Shown here in pieces: positions 19,185-28,102 of a stretch of 64,000 bases of DNA; the stretch's first letter is position 1, and every line of letters begins with the position of its first letter. Position numbers and translations under genes: made by a program. Source of the DNA: Thermoleophilia bacterium (GTDB lineage: Bacteria > Actinomycetota > Thermoleophilia > Miltoncostaeales > Miltoncostaeaceae); contig JADGPG010000060.1 of assembly GCA_017882545.1 (NCBI GenBank), positions 1 through 64,000 of the forward strand, written 5' to 3'. The notes beneath the pieces are model-generated. The model made no database searches, was not told the origin of the DNA, and was given only the letters and a program-made list of their open reading frames with translations.

Positions 19185-19262
19185 CAGCCCGGGAAACCGC
19201 TCCCCGGCGAGCGCAAGGGCATGCCGTGCCTGCGGCGTCTCGGCGACGCCGGCCGCGGTCAG

Positions 19263-21713
19263 TTACGCGGCGAAGCGCCCCACCAGCTGCTCGGCGTCAA
19301 CCGTAGAAGCACCAGGACGAAAGAACGCTTCGAGTGCCGCGTGGGCGGCCGTGCCGACCTCCCGCGAGGGATCAGGGCGCGGCGGAATCCGATCGACATG
19401 GGCAAAACGGTATTGCAGCGGGCAGCTGCGATACCGCGCAATCCCCGTTATCGACGCCGTGATGCCGGGACGCGGCACCCGGGACGGCATCGACGGCGCC
19501 GCGGGGGCAGCCCCGTCGCCGAGCGCCGCCGCCCGGGCCGCCACGAGGGCGGCGAGCGCGTCGGCGAGCTCCGCGTCGGTGTCGATCACCTCGCCGGCTG
19601 CAGCCCGCTCGGCGGCCCGCAGGGTGGCCTGCTCGAAGCGAGCGCGTGCCGCTCCGACGGCCTCGAGCTGACGGCGGTCAGGTCCGTCGGCGGCCGTCTC
19701 GATCACCGCCCCGAGGGTCTGCTCGATGGCATCGGTCACGAACCGTGACTGCGACTGCGGGACGCCCGTCGCCGATGTGCGCACCCAGCTCAGCGTGAGG
19801 TGTGTCCGGGCGCGGGTCATAGCGACGTACGCAAGCCGACGCGACTCGGCGATGTGGGCGTCGGCGTCGCGCGGGAGCGCTTCGGGCAGAAGCGCGTCCG
19901 GGATGTCCGGGCCGGGCCGGTGACGCCCCGGCCAGTTGTAGTGGGTCAGGCCGACCACCGACACGGCATCGAATTCCAGGCCTTTGGACTGGTGGATGGT
20001 CATGATCTGCACGCCGTCACGCTCGAGCGGGGCGCCCGCATCACCGCGATACCCGAGATCCGCCAGCCGGGACAGCAGTGTCGCCACCTCGACCGGCGAC
20101 AGGTTCGGCCGGGCCGCGGCGAGTTCGTCGACGAGCCGCTCGAGCGCGCCGAGCGCCGCCAGGCGCGACGCACCCTCGGCGCCGCCCGCGGCGATGGCCC
20201 GCCGGCGCAGGCCCGTGCGGTCGATGACCGTCCGGATCGCCGCGGGCGGCCCCTGCTCCCCCACCGTCCGCCCCACCTCATCCAGGGTGTCGGCGAATGT
20301 CGATGCGAGACCGGCGTCGGCAATCTCCGCACACAACGCACCGGCGACGGGGCCGCCGCGGTGCCCGGCGACAACCTCAGTCGCCAGCGTCCACGGCACC
20401 CCCCAGGCCGGATCGCCGACGATGCGCAGATAGGCCGGACCGTCCGCGGGGTCGACCGCGGCCCGCAGCCATGCCAGCGCGGTGCGGACCTCAGTACGTT
20501 CCATCAGGCCGATCCCGCCACGGACCTGGTGCGGGATGCCGGCGCGTTCGAAGGCGGCCACGATCGGGGCGGCCTCCAGGCGGACCGCGCGCATCAGCAC
20601 AGCCTGCTCGTGATAGGGAATCCCGTCCCCGGCACGCCCGATGACCTCATCGGCGATCGCCTGGGCCTGCGTGTCCGGGTCGCGCGACTCAAGAAACCGG
20701 GGCGGCGGACCGGTCGCATCGGGCCTGGCGACGAGCACCTTGGGCATGCGATCCGGGACCGGCGCAACGACGGCGCCGGCGGCGTCGAGGATCGCCTGCG
20801 TCGAACGGTAGTTGCGTTCCAGGCGTACCTCGCCGGCATCGGGAAAGCGGCGCCGGAAGTCGGCCATGTTCTTGCCGGACGCCCCGCGGAACCGGTAGAT
20901 CCCCTGGTCGTCGTCGCCGACCACGACGACGCTCCCGGCGGGATCGACCACCGTGAAGATCAGTTCGGCTTGGGCGTGGTTGGTGTCCTGGAACTCGTCG
21001 ATCAACAGGTGCTGGACCTCGCGGCGGATCGCCTCAAGCCGGTCAGGGTGGGTCCGCACCAGGTCCAGCGCCCGGACGATCGACATCCCGAAGTCCTCGC
21101 GCCCCTCGGCCAGCAGCCAGGCGTCGTGGGCGTTGAAGACCCTGGCGAACTCCCATTCGCGGCGCGCCCGCACCTCCTGGTCGCGGCCTGATGCGGACTT
21201 GACCGCCTCGTCGGCCCAGGACAGGTAGTCGGCCGCCGACACCAACTCGTCCCGACATCGGTCGATGCGCGTGATCATCTGGTCGACCAGGCGCGCAAGG
21301 TCGCCGCGGACGCGGTGGGCACGCAGGTCGAGTTCGGCGATCCGGTCGAGCAGGATCATCTTGCGCAGTTCCTGGTCGGCCGGGACGAGTGCGGGCGCCA
21401 AGCCGTACTCGACCCCGTGGCGTCGCACGACGTCCTGCGCCCAGGAGTGCAGGGTCGCGACCCGCAGCGTCTCGTGCGAGCGCCCGAGCAGGTCCTCGGC
21501 ACGCAGCCGCAGTTCTTCGGCGGCCTGGCGCGTGAACGTCACTCCGAGCACCCGGCCCGGCTCGGCGCCCTGATCGACCAGCCACGCCAGCCGCCGGCAC
21601 AGTACTCGGGTCTTCCCCGCCCCGGCACCCGCGACAATCATCAGCGGCCCCGCGGGATGGGTGACTGCAGCAAGCTGCTCGGGTGTGAGGTTGTCCAGCA
21701 CCGGACAGTTCAT
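19263..21713 (-). CDS. UvrD/PcrA-like superfamily 1 helicase, C-terminally truncated at an in-frame TAA
   Basis: MIVAGAGAGKTRVLCRRLAWL, LIDEFQDTNHAQAELI, VVVGDDDQGIYRFRGA, TIHQSKGLEFDAVSVVGL; ends in the nuclease N-terminal segment CPLQYRFAHVDRIPPRP...GTAAHAALEAFF. Confidence 0.92.
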   Translation of the reverse strand: MNCPVLDNLTPEQLAAVTHPAGPLMIVAGAGAGKTRVLCRRLAWLVDQGAEPGRVLGVTFTRQAAEELRLRAEDLLGRSHETLRVATLHSWAQDVVRRHGVEYGLAPALVPADQELRKMILLDRIAELDLRAHRVRGDLARLVDQMITRIDRCRDELVSAADYLSWADEAVKSASGRDQEVRARREWEFARVFNAHDAWLLAEGREDFGMSIVRALDLVRTHPDRLEAIRREVQHLLIDEFQDTNHAQAELIFTVVDPAGSVVVVGDDDQGIYRFRGASGKNMADFRRRFPDAGEVRLERNYRSTQAILDAAGAVVAPVPDRMPKVLVARPDATGPPPRFLESRDPDTQAQAIADEVIGRAGDGIPYHEQAVLMRAVRLEAAPIVAAFERAGIPHQVRGGIGLMERTEVRTALAWLRAAVDPADGPAYLRIVGDPAWGVPWTLATEVVAGHRGGPVAGALCAEIADAGLASTFADTLDEVGRTVGEQGPPAAIRTVIDRTGLRRRAIAAGGAEGASRLAALGALERLVDELAAARPNLSPVEVATLLSRLADLGYRGDAGAPLERDGVQIMTIHQSKGLEFDAVSVVGLTHYNWPGRHRPGPDIPDALLPEALPRDADAHIAESRRLAYVAMTRARTHLTLSWVRTSATGVPQSQSRFVTDAIEQTLGAVIETAADGPDRRQLEAVGAARARFEQATLRAAERAAAGEVIDTDAELADALAALVAARAAALGDGAAPAAPSMPSRVPRPGITASITGIARYRSCPLQYRFAHVDRIPPRPDPSREVGTAAHAALEAFFRPGASTVDAEQLVGRFAA

Positions 21714-21761
21714 GCTAGAGCGCGCGGCGGACGAGCGAGTCGCTTGGTAGCATCGCCACCC

Positions 21762-22988
21762 GTGGCTGACGTCCGACCGTTTCCCGCCTTGCGCTACCGT
21801 GACGCCGCGGGGGCCCTCGGTGATCTCGTCGCCCCTCCGTATGACGTGATCTCCCCCGCCGAACGCGAGGCGTTGCTGGCCCGAAGCCCGTACAATGCCG
21901 TGCGGCTTGAGCTGCCCGACCCGCCCTATGCGGCCGTTGCGCAGGTCATCACCGCCTGGATCGCCGGCGGGATCCTCGGGCGCCCGGATCGGCCGGGACT
22001 TGTCGCGTGGACGCAGAGCTTCGATCTCGACGGTGTGCGTCACGAGCGCAAGACACTGCTGGCGACCGTGAAGCTCGAGCCCTACTCGGCGCGCGTGGTC
22101 CGACCGCACGAGCGCACCCACAGCGGTCCCAAGGAAGACCGCCTCCGCCTCTACCGTGCGGTGCAGACCCACATCTCTCCGGTCTTCGGCCTCTACCCGG
22201 ACCCTGCCGGCGCCGGCTGGCTCGCTGCCGGCATCGGTGGACGGGCGCCCGACGACCTGTTTGTGTCCGACGACGACGCCGTCGAGAACCGCGTCTGGTG
22301 GATCGACGACCCCACCGCAGTGGCGAACATCGCCTCCGCCTTGGCCGACAAGTGGGTCCTGATCGCCGACGGGCACCACCGCTACGAAACCGCCCTTGCA
22401 TACCGCGACGAGCGGCGCGCCGCGGCCGGCGGCGACGCAGAACATCCGTATGACTTCGTCCTGATGGGCCTGACGGCGCTCGATGACCCCGGGCTTGTCG
22501 TGTTGCCGACCCACCGCGTTCTGGGCGAGTGGCCGGACGGGGCCGGCGGCCGCCTCGACGCCACCCCCGCTGCTGATCTGCCGGCCCTACTCGAGCTTCT
22601 GCGCACCGCGCCATTGGACCAACCCGCAGTAGGCCTGGTGACCCGCGACGGGTGTGCCCTGTTGACGGGCACCCTCCCGCCCGACGCCACGCCCGGTGAG
22701 CGACTCGACGTCGCCGTGCTCGAGCGTGAGGTCCTCGTGCCGGACCTCGGCGACGACCAGGCCGCCCTCGCCCACCGTGACGCCCTCTGGTACACAAAGG
22801 ATGCCGCCGAGGCGGCGGCCCAGGTGGCCGGTGGCCAGGCGGCCGCGGCCATCATCATCCGCCCGCTGCCCAAGGATGCGGTCGCCGCCGTCTCTGACGC
22901 CGGTCAGACGATGCCCCAGAAGTCGACGTACTTCTATCCCAAGCTGTGGACCGGGGTCGCCTTTCATTCGCTGGCCGATCCGGCCTAG
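21762..22988 (+). CDS. DUF1015 family protein
   Basis: VRPFPALRYRDAAGALGDLVAPPYDVISPAEREALLARSPYNAVRLELP...ADGHHRYETALAYRDE...MPQKSTYFYPKLWTG. Confidence 0.92.
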   Translation: MADVRPFPALRYRDAAGALGDLVAPPYDVISPAEREALLARSPYNAVRLELPDPPYAAVAQVITAWIAGGILGRPDRPGLVAWTQSFDLDGVRHERKTLLATVKLEPYSARVVRPHERTHSGPKEDRLRLYRAVQTHISPVFGLYPDPAGAGWLAAGIGGRAPDDLFVSDDDAVENRVWWIDDPTAVANIASALADKWVLIADGHHRYETALAYRDERRAAAGGDAEHPYDFVLMGLTALDDPGLVVLPTHRVLGEWPDGAGGRLDATPAADLPALLELLRTAPLDQPAVGLVTRDGCALLTGTLPPDATPGERLDVAVLEREVLVPDLGDDQAALAHRDALWYTKDAAEAAAQVAGGQAAAAIIIRPLPKDAVAAVSDAGQTMPQKSTYFYPKLWTGVAFHSLADPA

Positions 22989-23019
22989 ACGCCGCGCCAC
23001 GCGGGACGGGACCCGCCGG

Positions 23020-24333
23020 TCAGTCGCCGGCCACCGCGCGGTCGACGACCAGCGCTCGAAAGCGGTCGCCGCGGTCCTCGAAGCTGGTGAATTGGTCGAA
23101 GCTCGCGCAGCCTGGGGCCAGCATCACAACGTCGCCTGACCGGGCAGCCTCCGCCGCACGCGCAACCGCGATCTCGAGCCGGCCGCAGTCGCGGGTTGGC
23201 ACACCAACAGCGGCCATCGCCGCGCCAATCTCGTCCGCGGTCGCACCGATCAGGTACACACAGCGCACGTCCGCCGCACGTGCGGCCTCGGCCAGCGGCG
23301 CAAAGGATGCGCCCTTGCCCTTGCCGCCGGCGATGAGGTGCACGCCGTCCGGGTAGGCGTCGAGCGCGGCGCTTGCCGCATCGGCGTTCGTGGCCTTGGA
23401 GTCGTTGACGTAGGTGACGCCGTCGATCTCACCGACGATCTCGAGACGGTGCGGCACGCCGGCAAAGCTCTCGAGGCCGCGCGCGAGGTCCGCGGCGGTG
23501 AGCCCACCCGCGACCGCGGCAATCGCTGCGGCGGCCATGATGTTCTCGCGGTTGTGGCGTCCACGCAGCGGGATGCGGTCCCAGGTCGTCACCCGGCCGA
23601 CGCCGTCGACCCAGAGGCCGTCGTCGGACCACGCCACGTCGGCCGGCCCACGACGCGCGCCATCGCGGATGATCCGGTGGCGGACCGCGTCCGGAAGTAT
23701 CCAGTCCTCGGGCGCGATCGCCAAATCCGCGTCGGTCATCGTGGCGAACACCCGCGCCTTGGCGTCACGATAGGCCGTCATCGAGCCGTGGCGGTCCAGG
23801 TGATCCGGGGTCAGATTCAGCATGACCGCCGCGCGTGGATGAAAGCGGTCGACATCCTCGAGCTGGAAGCTGGAGCACTCGACCACGAGCCAGGTGGCCG
23901 CATCGACGTGGTCGACCAGACCCGCCAGCGGCACGCCCTGGTTGCCGCATGCGATCGCGGAGTGCCCGGCGTGGATGAGCAGATGGGCGATCAGCTCGGT
24001 CGTCGTCGTCTTCCCGTTGGTACCCGTCACGGCGATCATCGGATTGTCCAGATGACGTGCGGCGAGTTCGATCTCGCCGATCACCTCGACGCCGGCCGTG
24101 TGCGCGGCGACGATCTGGGCGCTCTCGCCCGGCACGCCCGGGCTCTTGACCACGAGATCGATCCCCGGGACGGGATCCGTCGCGCCGGATCGCACCTCGA
24201 CTCCCAGGGCCTCCAGGTCGGGCGCCGTCACCGGGTCGGAGTCGGTGGCGATCACGTGCCATCCGCGTCGGGCCAGGAGGGCGGCGGCGGCCTGCCCGGA
24301 GCGGCCCAGACCGACGACCAGCGCGGTACTCAT
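23020..24333 (-). CDS. murD: UDP-N-acetylmuramoylalanine--D-glutamate ligase
   Basis: VVGLGRSGQAAAALLARRGW, VTGTNGKTTTTELIAHLL, VNDSKATNADAASAALDAYPDGVHLIAGGKGKG. Confidence 0.95.
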   Translation of the reverse strand: MSTALVVGLGRSGQAAAALLARRGWHVIATDSDPVTAPDLEALGVEVRSGATDPVPGIDLVVKSPGVPGESAQIVAAHTAGVEVIGEIELAARHLDNPMIAVTGTNGKTTTTELIAHLLIHAGHSAIACGNQGVPLAGLVDHVDAATWLVVECSSFQLEDVDRFHPRAAVMLNLTPDHLDRHGSMTAYRDAKARVFATMTDADLAIAPEDWILPDAVRHRIIRDGARRGPADVAWSDDGLWVDGVGRVTTWDRIPLRGRHNRENIMAAAAIAAVAGGLTAADLARGLESFAGVPHRLEIVGEIDGVTYVNDSKATNADAASAALDAYPDGVHLIAGGKGKGASFAPLAEAARAADVRCVYLIGATADEIGAAMAAVGVPTRDCGRLEIAVARAAEAARSGDVVMLAPGCASFDQFTSFEDRGDRFRALVVDRAVAGD

Positions 24334-25307
24334 GCGTGCAGAGAGCGGAAGTAGAGCGTGAAACCGATCGATCCGACAATCAGCGCGATCAACCACAGCC
24401 GCACAATGATCTTCGTCTCGCTCCACCCCGCCATCTCGAAGTGGTGATGCAGCGGCGCCATGAGAAACACGCGGCGCTTGTACCGCTTGAACACCACGAC
24501 TTGCACCATCACCGACAGCGCCTCCGCCACGAAGACCGCGCCGATGATGATCAGCAGCACCTCGGTCTTGGTCATCACCGCGAGGCCTGCGATGGCGCCG
24601 CCCAAGGCGTACGAGCCGGTGTCGCCCATAAAGACCGCGGCCGGGAACGAATTGAACCAGAGGAACCCAACGCACGATCCCATCAGCGTCGCGGCGAACA
24701 TCGCCACATCGTGTTGCCCGCTGACGAAGGCGATGCCCGTATAGACCAGCAGTGCAACCGCGCACGTGCCGGCGGCCAGCCCGTCGAGCCCGTCGGTGAG
24801 GTTGACCGCATTGGCCGCGCCCGACACGACCAACAGCACCACGACGAAATAGACGATCGGGCCGACGGCAACGCTGGTGTCGGTGAAGTTCAGCCCGAGC
24901 GTCGTCGGAATTCCGACGACGTGTACCGCGACGTACGCGAGCACGAGCGAGATGATCGCGAGGCCCAGGAGGCGCCAGCGCGCCGAGAGTCCCAGGGAAC
25001 GCTTGGAGACGATCTTCTGATAGTCGTCGATGAAGCCGATCGCGCCACACCCAAGGGTCACAAACATGACTAGCATGGCGCTCGTGCTGCGCCCCGACAG
25101 AATCAAAAACGGCACGATCGTGGCGAATACGATCAGCAGCCCGCCCATCGTCGGCGTGCCGCGCTTGGCATCGTGCCCAGACGGAATCAGGCCCTGCGGG
25201 CGAACGAACTGGCCGACCTCATTGCGGCGTAACCAGGCAATGAACGCCGGGCCGAGGAACAGCATGAGGGCAGTCGAGCAAATCGCCGCGATCAGGATCC
25301 GTGACAC
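24330..25307 (-). CDS. mraY: Phospho-N-acetylmuramoyl-pentapeptide-transferase
   Basis: HDAKRGTPTMGGLLIV, AVNLTDGLDGLAAGTCA, GDTGSYALGGAIAGLAVMTKTEVLL, HHHFEMAGWSETKI. Confidence 0.95.
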   Translation of the reverse strand: MSRILIAAICSTALMLFLGPAFIAWLRRNEVGQFVRPQGLIPSGHDAKRGTPTMGGLLIVFATIVPFLILSGRSTSAMLVMFVTLGCGAIGFIDDYQKIVSKRSLGLSARWRLLGLAIISLVLAYVAVHVVGIPTTLGLNFTDTSVAVGPIVYFVVVLLVVSGAANAVNLTDGLDGLAAGTCAVALLVYTGIAFVSGQHDVAMFAATLMGSCVGFLWFNSFPAAVFMGDTGSYALGGAIAGLAVMTKTEVLLIIIGAVFVAEALSVMVQVVVFKRYKRRVFLMAPLHHHFEMAGWSETKIIVRLWLIALIVGSIGFTLYFRSLHA

Positions 25308-26599
25308 TAGGCGAGCACCTCGCACACGCGCTCAAGCGCCACGCCGCGCGACGCCTTGACGAGCACGGTGTCGCCGGGTTCCAGAATCGCGGGCACCCCG
25401 GCGGCTGCGGCGACACTGTCCGGGAACCACACCGACGGCACGCCGGTGGCGCCCTCCACATAGCCCGACGCCCGCGATCCGACGGCCACGAGCGTGTCGA
25501 TACCCAGACGGGACACGAGCTCGCCGACATCGCGGTGGAATCGCGCCTCGTCGGGTCCAAGTTCCATCATGTCTCCGAGGACCGCGACGCGACGCCCGTT
25601 GCGCGCGGCCAGGTCGCGCAGTGCAGCGCCCATCGCCATCGGGTTGGCGTTGTAGCAGTCCTCGATCAATATTCCGCCACCAGTCAGCGGACGTTCCTGT
25701 CCGCGCATCGCCGAGAGTGCGACCTCAATCGGCGCCCCTGCAACCGGGAGACGTCCCAGTGCCGCACAGCATTCCCAGGCTGCCGCCGCATTCCGCCGCT
25801 GCCAGGCCTTGCCGAGACCGACGTCCACGCCGTTCGGGAGATCGGCGAACCGCCGCACAACGACCCCGTCGGCCAGCCCCATGACGGCGGCATCCAGCAG
25901 CGGCTCGTCGTCCGGGACCACCGCCACATCCCCGGCGCGCAGCCCGCAGAGAATTTCGGCTTTCGCCGCGGCGATCGCATCGATCGTTCCGAGAATCTCC
26001 AGGTGCACGGGCGCAACCGACGTGATGCAGGCCACGTGGGGCGGGGCGAGTGCCACCAGGTCGGCAATCTGCCCCGGGCCGCGCATACCCATCTCGACGA
26101 CGGCGAACTCGGTGTTCTCGGGCATCTCCAACATCGACAGCGGCACGCCGACCTCGGTATTGCGGTTGCCCGGGGTACCGTAGACGCGTGCGCCGGCCGC
26201 CCGCAGCATGGCCACCAGGATGTCCTTGGTCGTGGTCTTTCCGACCGACCCCGTGATCGCGACCACCGTCGCGCCGGTGCGTCCAAGCGCCCGCCGGCCG
26301 GCCGCCTGCAGCACCGCGAGCGGATTCGCTGCAACGACCACCGCCCATCCCGCTGCGGTCGCTTGGGCGGCAATCGCGTCCCACGCCTGCGTCCCGACCA
26401 GTGCCGCCGCGGCGCCGGCCGCCAACGCGTCAGGAGCATGGAGTCCGCCGTCGGTGCTCTCACCGGGCAGTCCGACGAACAGGCGCCCCGCCACGGCGCC
26501 GCGGGAATCAACCGCGGCGCCGTCGATCGCGGTCGCCGGGTCGCCAGATGCGACCCACGCCCCGGACCCCTCAATCAACTCGTTGAGAATCCACTTCAC
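25307..26599 (-). CDS. murF: UDP-N-acetylmuramoyl-tripeptide--D-alanyl-D-alanine ligase
   Basis: ITGSVGKTTTKDILVAML, IEDCYNANPMAMGAALRDL. Confidence 0.95.
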   Translation of the reverse strand: MKWILNELIEGSGAWVASGDPATAIDGAAVDSRGAVAGRLFVGLPGESTDGGLHAPDALAAGAAAALVGTQAWDAIAAQATAAGWAVVVAANPLAVLQAAGRRALGRTGATVVAITGSVGKTTTKDILVAMLRAAGARVYGTPGNRNTEVGVPLSMLEMPENTEFAVVEMGMRGPGQIADLVALAPPHVACITSVAPVHLEILGTIDAIAAAKAEILCGLRAGDVAVVPDDEPLLDAAVMGLADGVVVRRFADLPNGVDVGLGKAWQRRNAAAAWECCAALGRLPVAGAPIEVALSAMRGQERPLTGGGILIEDCYNANPMAMGAALRDLAARNGRRVAVLGDMMELGPDEARFHRDVGELVSRLGIDTLVAVGSRASGYVEGATGVPSVWFPDSVAAAAGVPAILEPGDTVLVKASRGVALERVCEVLA

Positions 26600-28074
26600 C
26601 CGGCAAGCTCCCGCAACACGTCTCGTGCAACTTCGCGATCGTCGAACGGCAGAACCCGATCCGCGATCTCCTGGCCGCGTTCGTGCCCCTTGCCGGCGAT
26701 CAACACCACGTCACCGGTCTGTGCCGCGGCGACCGCGTCCGCGATTGCCGCGCGGCGATCCGGCTCGGTCCGAAGATGCTCGCGTCCGTCACCCGCATCG
26801 ACGACGATTTCGTGAATGATGGTAACGGGATCCTCGGATCGCGGGTTATCCGAGGTCACGATCGCCACATCCGCGAGATGGGCGGCGATATAGCCCATCA
26901 GCGGCCGCTTGCCCCGGTCACGGTCCCCCCCACACCCAAACACGACGATTACCTGGTGGTCTCCCGCCAAACCACGAGCGGTCTTGAGCACGTTGGCGAG
27001 GGCATCTGGAGTGTGTGCGTAGTCGACCAGTACCTGGAAGTCCTGCCCTTCCTCGATCGGTTCCAGCCTCCCGGGCACCCCCACCAGCCCGGCGATACCC
27101 GCGGCGATCTGCGTGTGCGGGAGCCCCAGCACCTCGCCGACCGCGACGACGCCCAACACGTTGAGCAGGTTGAAGTCTCCGCGCAGTCGGCTTACGATCT
27201 CAAGCGGACCGCGCGGCGTGGCGAGCTGGGCCCACGTCCCCGCGGCGGTCTGGGAAAACGAGATGGGGCGCACGTCGGCGCGGGAGACGTGACCGAACCC
27301 GAGCAGGCCGCGCTCCTCGGCCAGCCGCACGCCGTAGGCGTCGTCGACGTTGGCGGCACCCGGGGGGTCCGGGCCGTCACCCGGCGGCCGCGCAAACAGG
27401 AGCCGCTTGGCTCGGAAGTAGGACTCCATGTCTTGGTGGTAGTCGAGATGATCCTGTGTCAGGTTGGTGAACAGCGCCGCTGCAAACGGGATTCCGGCCA
27501 CCCGCCGCTGAATCAGCGCGTGCGACGAGACCTCCATCGCGCAGGCCCAATCACCGGCCTCGCGCATGCGCGAGATCAGCCCCTGCAGCATCACCGGGTC
27601 AGGCGTCGTATGGGTTGTGGGCTCCGCCCGTCCGCCGACCACGACCTCCACGGTGCTGATCAACCCCGCCGAGGCTGCGCCCGCGCCGAGGACCGCCTGG
27701 AGCAGGTACGCCGAGGTGGTCTTACCGTTGGTGCCCGTGATCCCGACAATTCGCACGTCGGCCGCCGGATTGCCGGCGAGGGCGGCGGCGGCGAGCGCCA
27801 GCGACAGCCGCGCGTCGCCCACGAGCACTTGCGGTACGTCGATCGGCAGCTCGCGTTCGACCACAAGCGCGGCGACCCCGCGATCCGCGGCGTCGCGGGC
27901 GAACTCGTGGCCGTCGACGCTCACACCGCGGACGCAGACGAACACGGCGTCCGGCCCCGCATCGGATGAACGCGCCGCGATGCGGGCAATCTCGGGCTCC
28001 GGAACGGCGCCGTGTCCGGGCAGGAGGCGTGCGCCCGGCAGGGCGTCCACCAACTGGGCGAGGGTCAAAGGCAT
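26596..28074 (-). CDS. murE: UDP-N-acetylmuramoyl-tripeptide synthetase
   Basis: ITGTNGKTTSAYLLQAVL, VDYAHTPDALANVLKTAR, VFGCGGDRDRGKRPLMG, TSDNPRSEDP. Confidence 0.95.
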   Translation of the reverse strand: MPLTLAQLVDALPGARLLPGHGAVPEPEIARIAARSSDAGPDAVFVCVRGVSVDGHEFARDAADRGVAALVVERELPIDVPQVLVGDARLSLALAAAALAGNPAADVRIVGITGTNGKTTSAYLLQAVLGAGAASAGLISTVEVVVGGRAEPTTHTTPDPVMLQGLISRMREAGDWACAMEVSSHALIQRRVAGIPFAAALFTNLTQDHLDYHQDMESYFRAKRLLFARPPGDGPDPPGAANVDDAYGVRLAEERGLLGFGHVSRADVRPISFSQTAAGTWAQLATPRGPLEIVSRLRGDFNLLNVLGVVAVGEVLGLPHTQIAAGIAGLVGVPGRLEPIEEGQDFQVLVDYAHTPDALANVLKTARGLAGDHQVIVVFGCGGDRDRGKRPLMGYIAAHLADVAIVTSDNPRSEDPVTIIHEIVVDAGDGREHLRTEPDRRAAIADAVAAAQTGDVVLIAGKGHERGQEIADRVLPFDDREVARDVLRELAG

Positions 28075-28102
28075 GTCGAGGGGCCCGGACCGGCCTGGCC
28101 GA

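Noticed and set aside
18750-19262. Frameshift as the explanation of the helicase/nuclease split
   Set aside because: Both ORFs are in the same minus-strand frame; a single TAA, not a shift, separates them.
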